Assembly (NCBI GenBank): GCA_941918925.1
Contig: OW799233.1
Span: 134,632,533-134,696,532 of the forward strand
DNA: 64,000 nucleotides
Direction of reading: 5' to 3'
Source of the DNA: Phyto melanocephala
Taxonomy: Eukaryota; Arthropoda; Insecta; Diptera; Rhinophoridae
The translations under genes were made by a program, and so were the position numbers. Under the pieces are notes generated by a model, which did no database searches, was not told the DNA's origin, and worked only from the letters and a program-made list of their open reading frames with translations. Shown here one piece after another: positions 56,940 to 64,000 of this stretch (position 1 is the first letter of the stretch; every line of letters begins with the position of its first letter).

Positions 56940-57775
56940 CATCATTTCATTTTATGACGATCTAGTTATGTCCGTCCGCCTGTTGAAAACACGATAGAGG
57001 TCGGACCGAAAAAGCTAGGGGCCCAGAATATTTCTTATACACAAGGTATGTTTAGTATTGAAAATGAGCTAAATCGGAATATTAGGAAGTGAGTTATAGC
57101 TCGTAATGCAAGAGTAGGTCCAAAAAACCGTGTCCTTCCAACATGGGATAAAATGGAATTGTGTCCAAACGCATTAACGTAGAGTAATGAAACTTCGAAT
57201 ATATATTTCCCAAGTAAAAACAATGTTTTTCTCAAAAAATTGCTTAAATGCATTAGGAAAGGAGTTATAGATCAAAATGTATGTAAATTTATACCGCACC
57301 GTGTATTTTTCGGTATATTTAAAATTTAACACCTAATAAAATTGATAAAATTAGATGTACGATTTTGAAATTTTGCAAACATTGCTTTTTGATCAAAGGC
57401 TTTGTTGTAACAGAAAATAAATGGGACGCGCCACTTTAACGCCTACCTCCCATATAACGTTTTGCCTCGAATTCATAAATTTCTCTATGAATAAAGATTT
57501 TGGAATAATAAAGGACTATATTGAAATATCTCAGTATTTTTTAATAGCAGAAACTATATTGACACGCCTACTTTAACGTCCACTTTCATTGAAAGACTAA
57601 ATTTACGAAATCATTTTACTAGCATATCGCAGTTATACAAAGAAAGTGATACACATTTTAGTATAAAGAAATTATTGCATAACGATTTCTGTTAATAACA
57701 AAATAATACATTCTGTGCTATAAAATTACACAAAACTGGTGGTGGGTATAAAAGATGTGGAACAACTTGTTAAAC
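56940..57775 (-). mobile_element. Family B0 helentron-like element with clean empty mariner site
   Basis: Reverse copy: GACGATCTAGTTATGTCCG, short GTCCGTCCGCC tract, AACACGATAGAGGTCGG, modules with CCGTGTCCTTCCAACATG and GACACGCCTACTTTAACGTC. The 5' section has CGCAGTTATACAAAGAAAGT (57630), the unfilled TA (57636-57637) where B+ copies carry the mariner insert, then ACTGGTGGTGGGTATAAA. Both tips are shortened. Confidence 0.78.
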
Positions 57776-57901
57776 TTAATAGCGCACAAAATTTCGATTA
57801 GCGTACATTACTTCAAACATGTATGTTAAAGAACTTTTTAAAATTAAAAAAAAAAAAAAAACTTTTTACTTACTCGAAAATTTAAAAAAGCACTAAAACA
57901 G

Positions 57902-57947
57902 TGATAAAAGCTCCGAGTTGACAACGCTGTTTATTAACTATAAAAGG
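57902..57947 (+). promoter_or_regulatory. Conserved promoter of the truncated Kazal-like copy
   Basis: TGATAA at 57902-57907, GAGTTGACAACGC and TATAAAAGG at 57939-57947 are in the same spacing as at the two intact genes. It could still drive transcription into the MITE. Confidence 0.6.
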
Positions 57948-58010
57948 TCGAACTATTTTAAATTTAATATTAAAAGTAGGTTTCTCAGCCAAATATCCGT
58001 TTACTTTAAA

Positions 58011-58074
58011 ATGTTATACGCAAAACTACTGTCTGTCATCACCGTCGCCATTTTGTGCTTAATGCTAGATCAAT
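58011..58074 (+). pseudogene. Truncated Kazal-like gene: signal peptide only
   Basis: ATG at 58011 reads MLYAKLLSVITVAILCLMLD, nearly the same as the 44-kb gene, then runs into MITE sequence at about 58074 (AGATCAATTTGTATGG instead of AGAACAATTGAAATTG). Exon 1 remainder, exons 2 and 3 are absent downstream. The frame continues as about 75 further residues of MITE-encoded nonsense to 58238. Confidence 0.8.
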
Positions 58075-58309
58075 TTGTATGGTCTTTCTTTACAGCTTTC
58101 AGTATCGTTAAAATGTGGGTGTTTGTTATTAAAATCGTAGCATTGTCTCCTTTTCTCTTTCACTGTATTTCCAATCCCTCTGTAAAAATCTATTTTCTAC
58201 CTTACGAAAAATTACGATACACTTTTAATAATCAGTAACACGCATTGCTTATGCGACCATTTTTGTCTGCTGATTTGTAACATCGCGATACAAATCTACT
58301 AACTGAACC
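58075..58309 (-). mobile_element. MITE (GGTTCAG family), one end clipped, fused to Kazal exon
   Basis: Reverse copy of the element at 38194. The GGTTCAGTTAGTAGATTTGT end is intact at 58290-58309. The other end stops about 15-20 bp short of its TIR tip at the junction with the gene exon, so this is a deletion or recombination junction, not a clean insertion. Confidence 0.75.
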
Positions 58310-58370
58310 ATTAGTCAGAATAAGGCAATGTTTTGCAGGAGTGATCGTATATTTTTACATAAGTATGTAC

Positions 58371-58496
58371 TGGGTGGACCAAGAGTCCATTGTGACTTAA
58401 TATTTAAAAAATTTTTGTTTTATTTATTGAATTTTCCTTTATGAAATAATAAACAAATAATAAATTTAAGCCCCTTGGTGACTTTTGGCCCACCTT
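58371..58496. mobile_element. 126-bp MITE with TGGGTGGACCAA / TTGGCCCACC-type ends
   Basis: TGGGTGGACCAAGAGTCCAT faces ACTTTTGGCCCACCTT in reverse, both flanked by GTAC (58367-58370, 58497-58500). GTAC is itself palindromic, so it may be target duplication or part of the TIR. Half of it is also present at 38098-38160. Confidence 0.55.
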
Positions 58497-58500
58497 GTAC

Positions 58501-59111
58501 CTAGAGATTAGAGAAGAGTATATAATTTGAATTTCTATACAATTTGAATTTCTATACGATTTTAAAACAAATGTACAAATAAAGTTTTTTTTTTACTTAA
58601 ATTTTGTCTTTATTATTCTTTACGTCTGTTGAAAAAAGTCTGCGTTATTTAGGTTTTATTTAACAAACATTCTAAACAAGCTATTTATTATATTTTCTAT
58701 TATACAGCAAAATAGGACACATATTTATTTTGAATATAATTAAATATTATAAATTGTATTTGCTTAATTATTTTATTTAACGACTTTTAAAATATTTATG
58801 CATTTAGCTAATTTTCAGTCTTGTCAACTTTGAAACTGCAAAAATCAGTTCAGAAATTAATTAAAACTGCGCTACTTGGAAACAAGATAGAAAAACATTT
58901 AATTTAACACCAATCATTTTGTTTTATATAAATTTGTAAGATCAAATTCACTTTTGAGCATAAATAAATGATAAAAAAAAACAGTAAATGTGAATAAAAT
59001 TCAATACTTTTCCGGCACAGTCACCTGTAGCACTGAGATTTTCTTATGTGAGCTAAGAACGGTTTGGATAGGAATAAAGGACTTTGTATTTTTAACGTTT
59101 AGTCTACTATA
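58501..59111 (+). repeat. Direct duplicate of 45861-46252 plus 48118-48245 (empty site)
   Basis: 58592-59100 follows the 45.9-kb copy base for base with few changes, including TCCGGCACAGTCACCTGTAG at 59010 (48153 in the other copy). It lacks the 1.87-kb B+ element. No gene. 58501-58591 is shared in reverse with 41575-41650. Confidence 0.85.
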
Positions 59112-60657
59112 TTTTTATACCCGCCACCAAAAAAATGGTGGGGGTATATTCATTTTGTCATTCCGCTTGTAACACATCGAAATATCCATTTAAGATCCCA
59201 TAAAGTATATATATTCTGAATCAGGTTTTGATTTGATGACGATCTAGCTATGTCCGTCCGTCTGTTGAAAGCACGATAGAGGTCGCACCAAAAAAGCTAG
59301 GGGGCTCAAATTTTGCCAGAATCTTTCCTATAGACAAGGTTTGTTTGGTATTCAAAATGGGCTAAATCGGAATATTAGGAAGAGAGTTATAGCTCGTAAA
59401 GCGAGAGTAGGTCCAAAAAACCGTATCCTTCGCTTATCGAATAAAATGCAATTGTGTTCAAACGCATTAACATACAGTCATGCAACTTCGAATATATATT
59501 TCTCGAGTCAAAACAATATCTCTCCGTAAAAGTTGTTTACATTTATGCCTTAGGAAAGGAGTTGTAGATAAAAACGTACGAAAATTTATACCGCGCAGTG
59601 TATTTTTCAGTATATTTTAAACTAAAAACCTTATAAAACGGACAAAATTAGATGTACGATTCTGAAATTTTGCACACTTTGCTTTTTGGTGAAAGGCTTT
59701 TCTGTAACAGAAAATCAATGTGCCACGCCAACTTTTACGCCCACCTCCCATATAAAGTTTTACCTAAAATTCATAAAATTTCTCTATTAATATAGATTTT
59801 AGAATAATAAAGGACTATATTGAAACATCTAGGTTGTACTCATTAGCAAAAACAAATTTGACACGCCTACTATAATGCCCACTTTTCACGTTATCTACCG
59901 TTAATGAAATTTAAAAGCTCATAAAACCAACAAAATTAGAGGTATGATGATGAAATTATCTACATATATCCTTCTAATCAATGTAATTGTTGTGCCAAAA
60001 AGTTTAGGTGACACGCCCACTTTAACGCCTACCGCCCATATAACGGTTTATCTTAAATTCATGTAATTTCGCTATTGACAAAATTTTTGGGAAAATAAAG
60101 GACTATATTGAAATATCTAAGTTGTATTTATTAGCAGAAACTTTATTGACACGCCTACTTTAACGCCCACTTTCACTAAAAGACTAAATTTACGAAAACA
60201 TTTTACTATTATATCGAAGTTATAAAAGGTGGTTAAATTTTAAGGACCGATGTTGATTTTAAATAAAACACAAATTATTTATGAAATTATTATTATACCT
60301 TTTTGTAATGATAATATTTGTACGGTTCAATTATGTATTTAACAATATATCGGCCAAATGGACCCCCCCTCATCCTTACCGCCACTCCTCTATCTGATGG
60401 TCCAAATTTTCAATGACAATGTTGATGCTCAATTGTTGGGCACGATGATGAGTCGAGGTTGACTACTCTTTTACCACACTATCGCAAAAAACAGCAATGG
60501 TTCCCATTCAACGAACTAAGAAGGCCTTCACAGATTCTCTAACATTTTATACAGACCTGTTTTGCAGAAATTTAAATATTTTTTACAATTCTCCCGATTG
60601 TGGACGAATTTGAACGATTATGTTGATCAAAAGAACTACGAAGTGCACAAAATTTCA
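59112..60657 (-). mobile_element. Family B+ helentron-like element, 5' tip lost
   Basis: Reverse copy from TTTATACCCGCCACCAAAAA (59115) through GTCCGTCCGTCTGTTG (59249) and two modules (CACGTTATCTACCGTTAATG at about 59888). It continues into the nested mariner insert at about 60225 (AAGGTGGTTAAATTTTAAGG), which is cut at 60657 in CGAAGTGCACAAAATTTCAT. The helentron hairpin end is absent. Confidence 0.78.
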
Positions 60658-60830
60658 TTATGGTAAAACAGCTAAAGTCATACTTAACCCAGAACAGCTT
60701 CATAAATAAATTGCTGGCCAACGTCACTATCAAAGCGTCTATAAAAGTTAAAGTTCAATTCAAATTTTCTCAAAAGTAAATAGTTTGATATTGGCCCATT
60801 TACCTCCAAGCCACAGATATATGAGTACAA
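60658..60830. other. Short unannotated spacer
   Basis: No repeats or frames recognised. Confidence 0.4.
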
Positions 60831-61659
60831 TTGAAACCGACAATCTTCGCTTTTTTACGGCAAATTGTTGTCTTTTGCTGTAACATACACATATTGATTG
60901 TACTTACCAATTTAATTGCAATTTTTATACCAATATTTTTGTACTTTTTCTCGTTTTTTTTTTAAATTTTCTTTAATTTTTCAAAATTTTTGTTCATTTT
61001 TTTGACATCTCCAAATTTTCAAACAATAAAAATTTAAGCAGCAAGAAGAAGAACATTTGAAATCAAATTATTATTAGAAAAAAATTATAGCTTGATTAAT
61101 TTGTAATCATACTGTTGTCTCACCTATTAGTTAATGATTATTTGTAATTGTTAATGCTTTTGAATACAATGTTATTTTTGTCGGATTAGTTTTTTTAAAT
61201 CATACTAGGGGAAATTACCCTTCGTTGCATACATATCATGCAAATGTTGCAGATCTTGCAAGTCTAGTATATACATAAATTCTTAAGTTTGAATAACACA
61301 AAAACAATATACACTAAAATTACACATCCCACACAGGCAATACTAAAAACCGTTGGAAAATTTTAAAAGCAAAGTTTGCAATAGAATATATAAAAGAATT
61401 GCAAGATCTGCAACATTTGCATCTTGTTTGCAACGAAGAGTGATTTCCGCTACTATTTTTAAATAACCATTTTGAAATTTTAACGAAAAGTAAACATTAA
61501 ATGATACAATTCAAACAAATGCTTGATTATCGTGACAAAATATATGATGAAATTAAACGAAAATAACTATTACTTGTTTTCGATAAACAAATATTGTTAT
61601 AGAAACTATAATATGACCGTAGTGATCATGTCGTAACCATGGTTTTTCTTTGCGTGCAG
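60831..61659. mobile_element. CTACACGCAAAGAAAAA-type element, left end lost, with nested MITE
   Basis: The right end GGTTTTTCTTTGCGTGCAG at 61641-61659 is the inverted TIR of the 16941 element. The body is colinear with 7550-8080 (ACGGCAAATT-TTGTCTTTTG, TAACATACACATATTGATTG). A 243-bp MITE interrupts it at 61208-61450. Confidence 0.7.
61208..61450. mobile_element. 243-bp MITE with ~55-bp TIRs and TACTA duplication
   Basis: The left end GGGGAAATTACCCTTCGTTG and right end (in reverse) GCGGAAATCACTCTTCGTTG are followed on both sides by TGCAAATGTTGCAGATCTTG. The TIRs are about 55 bp long. TACTA flanks it on both sides (61203-61207, 61451-61455). The homologous site without the insert at 7912 (CATACTATTTTTAAAT) has one TACTA. 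No coding capacity. Confidence 0.88.
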
Positions 61660-61939
61660 TTACCATTTATACAGAAAGCTATAAAATCAAACATATTTAG
61701 ACCATTAACAAAATATCTTAAGTCGATATAATAAAATATGTTTTGCCAATAGCCCACAAAATTTCGAGCGCAATCACGTCAAAAATACCAACTTAAGATA
61801 AGTTTTTTTATTTGTTTGTTTTGCTTTCCCGAAACATTTGAAAAACCACAGATATTTATGTTACATAAATTTTTAAGTTTTTAAGAAAAAAACAAATACC
61901 CATTACTAATTTGAAAACTTAAAAAAGCACTAAAAACTG
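61660..61939. other. Upstream region of the 62-kb gene
   Basis: AT-rich. ACAAATACCCATTACTAA at 61890 is shared with the upstream region of the 44-kb gene (about 44920-44935, reversed), which marks the outer limit of promoter conservation. Nothing else is recognised. Confidence 0.5.
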
Positions 61940-61985
61940 TGATAAAAGCATCGAGTTGACAACGCAGTTTGTTTGCTATAAAAGG
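61940..61985 (+). promoter_or_regulatory. Core promoter: GATA site and TATA box
   Basis: TGATAA (61940-61945), CGAGTTGACAACGCAGTTT and TATAAAAGG (61977-61985), 65 bp before the ATG. Block order and spacing are the same as at 44838-44883 and 57902-57947. Confidence 0.68.
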
Positions 61986-62049
61986 TCGAACTTTTTTTAA
62001 ATTTGACTTCAAAATTAGGTTTCTCAGATAACTATCCGTTTACTTAAAA

Positions 62050-62750
62050 ATGTTCTACGCAAAATTACTGTCTATTATCACCGTCGTCATTTTGTGCTTA
62101 ACGCTAGAACAATTGAAATTGGCAAAGTCCTCTCAGTTAAATGATGGGATAGTTTTTGGCACCGATGGTACATTATGCTTTATGTATCCTAACATTTATG
62201 AATTAAGGAAGAGCAACGTGAGGCGTGTCCGTGATCTGAAAATATGTAATACGACTTTAATTTTTAATTGTCATTGTTGGACTTTGCTTTAAGGCTACTG
62301 TTTTTGAATTTATTTCGGCTGAAGCTAATTTTTTAACATTTTCTGTTTTTTAAAAAACTTAATTGCGATAATAAAAAAAAATATTTGATAACGTACGCTT
62401 TGCCAACTGAGCAAATAAAGGAAAAAACATTCGTTTAAATTTGTAGTATTTTAATGAATAAAAATAATTTTCTTATTTTTTTCTTTCTTCCAAAGGTTTT
62501 TCTCTTATATGCAAGTCTTTATGTCAATATAAATGTTTTAAGACACAGTGCGGTATGGAACAAAATTATGTGTGTGGTAGATATAATGGTACCTATTACA
62601 CTTTTATCAATGACTGCCATAGGATAAGGACATCCTGTCTGAGTGAACAATGTAAGTTTGGCTGATGAAAAATGCGAAAAACGAGTTTTTAAATATAATT
62701 CTTTTGCAGACTTTATTAAAGAAAAAAACGGCTTGTGTGATCCTCAGTAA
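62050..62750 (+). CDS. Secreted Kazal-like cysteine-rich protein, three exons, intact
   Basis: Exons 62050-62245, 62496-62651, 62710-62750 (stop TAA). Donors GTAATA and GTAAGT, acceptors CTTCCAAAG and CTTTTGCAG, both introns phase 1. The product is 130 residues: signal peptide MFYAKLLSIITVVILCLTLE, degenerate first module VFGTDGTLCFMYPNIYELRK, second module CGMEQNYVCGRYNGTY...NDCHRIRTSC, tail EKNGLCDPQ. All Cys positions of the 44-kb paralogue are kept. Differences are spread as in a duplicated functional gene. Probably an extracellular protease-inhibitor-like protein; tissue and target unknown. Confidence 0.83.
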
Positions 62751-62878
62751 CATCTAACTCTTAAGAGATTATAATCCTGGAGCTGGACTTGAAAACCTGA
62801 ATGAAAAATATTCCAAAACCGTTTTTTAATATAATCAATTGAATTTAACTGTAGCCTCCTGCATAATTAATCTGTTTC

Positions 62879-62884
62879 AATAAA
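62879..62884 (+). terminator. Polyadenylation signal of the 62-kb gene
   Basis: AATAAA in the context TTTCAATAAAGCAATAATTT, 129 bp past the stop codon. The same context follows the 44-kb gene. Confidence 0.7.
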
Positions 62885-62889
62885 GCAAT

Positions 62890-63199
62890 AATTTACCTCA
62901 AATATATAATAGTTGTTGTAAAGTAATTGTTGTTTAATAAGTTTTTATATCATGGTGTGAATTATAAAAATTTTTTTCCTTTTATTCTGAGAAGAAATTA
63001 AATGCGATTGCGTTTTACCAAAACGACGTTGAGGTGTATTTTTTCAGGAAAAAAAAATCTCAATTTCCTGCATTACGAAAGAAATAATAGATCAAAATGG
63101 GCAAAGCTTTTGCGACCTTTTTAGTCTATTTTAAATTTAAAACGTCAGAAAACCGACAGCATTAGAAGTACAATTCTTAAATTTTTCCAAATATATCTT
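62890..63199. other. Spacer with eroded family B-like sequence
   Basis: 63060-63190 loosely follows family B in reverse (GAAATAATAGATCAAAATGG, AACGTCAGAAAACCGACAGC, AGAAGTACAATTCTTAAATTT). It is too diverged for exact limits. Confidence 0.4.
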
Positions 63200-64000
63200 T
63201 TTATACCCTTCACACAGTGAAAAAGGGTATATATAGGTTTGTCATTCCGTGTGAAATTTCTACAATTTTCATTTCCGACCCCATAAAGTATATATTTTCT
63301 GAAAGCTTATGAATAGGGAAGTCGATTAAGCCCTGTCAGTCTGTCCGTCTGTCCGTCTGACCGTCTGACCGTCTGTCCGTGTGTATGTTGAAATCAACTT
63401 TTTGAAGCCCCCCGACATAGGTTGGACCCGGGTAAGGTATTAAAATATCAGAAATATTCGGGAGTAGATCGCTATTGAAAATCAGAAACATCGGTACATA
63501 AACAACTGAGATATGAGCAAAAACCCACGACCACCTCGATTTTTTTTCACAAAAACAACATTACAACAACAACATACATACATACAAACGTGTATACTGG
63601 TTAGAGAAAACGTGGCATCAAATCCCAGCTGAGCCAAAAAAAAATTTTTTTTATATATAAAAAATTTTTTTTTTAATTTTTTTTTATTTTTTATTTAATA
63701 TATTATTTATATTTTTATTTTTTTTTTTAATTTTTTTTTTTATTTTTTTTTTTGTTTTATATTAATTATATATATTTAAATTATTTTTTTTAAATTATTT
63801 TTTTAAATTTTTTTTTTAATTTTTTTTTTAAATTTTTTTTTTAATTTTTTTTTTTTTAATTTTTTTTTTTTAACATACATACGTAAATTTATAATTTTAC
63901 AATGGGATGTTTTTATATATGTATATTTTTTATATGTATGTACGTATTTCATATGAGATGAATGGTGATACAAACTACTGTTATTGCATGACTACACGTT
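63200..64000 (-). mobile_element. Family A helentron-like element, runs off the window
   Basis: Starts TTTATACCCTTCACACAGTG, (GTCY)n tract 63338-63382, AACCCACGACCACCTCGATT, TACTGGTTAGAGAAAACGTGG, T-tract low-complexity region, GATGAATGGTGATACAAACT, and ends mid-element at GCATGACTACACGTT. The 5' hairpin lies beyond the window. Confidence 0.82.

Larger units (their letters stand above)
52790..58074 (+). repeat. Arm 2 of the inverted segmental duplication, heavily invaded
   Basis: Duplicated pieces are 52790-52840, 55078-55696 and 57776-58074, in the order expected for the reverse of arm 1 (45860 down to about 44710). They are separated by a B+ element (52943-55077) and two B0 elements (55697-56516, 56940-57775). 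The arm ends inside exon 1 of the Kazal-like gene copy. Confidence 0.78.

Noticed and set aside
57918..58238. 106-codon frame as an intact secreted protein
   Set aside because: The start used upstream lies before the TATA box; the real ATG is at 58011, and everything past about 58074 is MITE sequence.
1..64000. tRNA, rRNA or CRISPR arrays
   Set aside because: No cloverleaf with a GGTTCGA-type arm was recognised. The regular tandem arrays have no spacer structure and lie inside Helitrons and helentrons.

Overview
The window is AT-rich eukaryotic DNA with no operons or bacterial genes. It looks like intergenic or intronic sequence from a higher fly (Diptera, probably a calyptrate/muscoid lineage; the species cannot be fixed from the sequence). 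The reasons are the dominant repeats, which have the structure of the dipteran mini-me/DINE-1 (helentron-associated) elements: a 5' hairpin of the form ATTCGGC-loop-GCCGAAT, ends reading TATACCC/GGGTATA, and a (GTCY)n proto-microsatellite near the 3' end. Alongside them are many decayed Tc1/mariner, hAT, Helitron and R1-like elements. Almost every long open reading frame is a transposon relic or a chance ORF.

Two helentron-like families organise the window. Family A (ends TATACCCTTCAC / TGAAGGGTATA) lies at 0.1-1.7, 2.2-5.2, 7.2-9.1 (variant), 16.1-16.5, 20.6, 21.6, 26.1-26.5, 27.9-28.7, 31.3-32.0, 42.7 and 63.2-64.0 kb. Family B (ends TATACCCACCACC / GGTGGCGGGTATA) lies at 10.4-12.8, 22.9-25.0, 33.9-34.8, 35.7-37.8, 37.8-38.1, 46.3-48.1, 52.9-55.1 and 59.1-60.7 kb in a form (B+) carrying a nested ~600-bp mariner-derived element. 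It also lies at 27.8-29.5, 45.0-45.2, 55.7-56.5 and 56.9-57.8 kb in a form (B0) without that insert. The B0 copies preserve the empty TA target site.

Other mobile DNA: canonical Helitron-type elements inserted between A and T (2.77-5.16, 18.8-19.2, 20.0-20.5, 42.0-42.5 kb); a hAT element with perfect 14-bp TIRs and a perfect 8-bp target duplication (13.05-15.50 kb); a Tc1-type element (32.1-33.65 kb); mariner-type transposase relics (5.4-6.2, 20.7-21.4, 30.2-31.3 kb); a 5'-truncated R1-clade non-LTR retrotransposon (38.5-41.6 kb, minus strand); several MITEs with short TIRs; and an unusual long-TIR transposon (49.5-52.3 kb, TIRs ~440 bp) that carries a decayed cysteine-rich gene. A second, older copy of that gene is at 22.5-25.9 kb.

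The host genes are a small family of secreted, cysteine-rich, Kazal-like proteins. An intact three-exon gene lies on the minus strand at 44.10-44.77 kb and another on the plus strand at 62.05-62.75 kb. A third copy (57.9-58.07 kb) keeps its promoter and signal-peptide codons but is cut off by a MITE. The 44-46 kb and 52.8-58.1 kb regions are arms of an inverted segmental duplication that has since filled with transposons. One further candidate host exon (first coding exon, MESLKSLKSKN...) lies at 9.48-9.58 kb.
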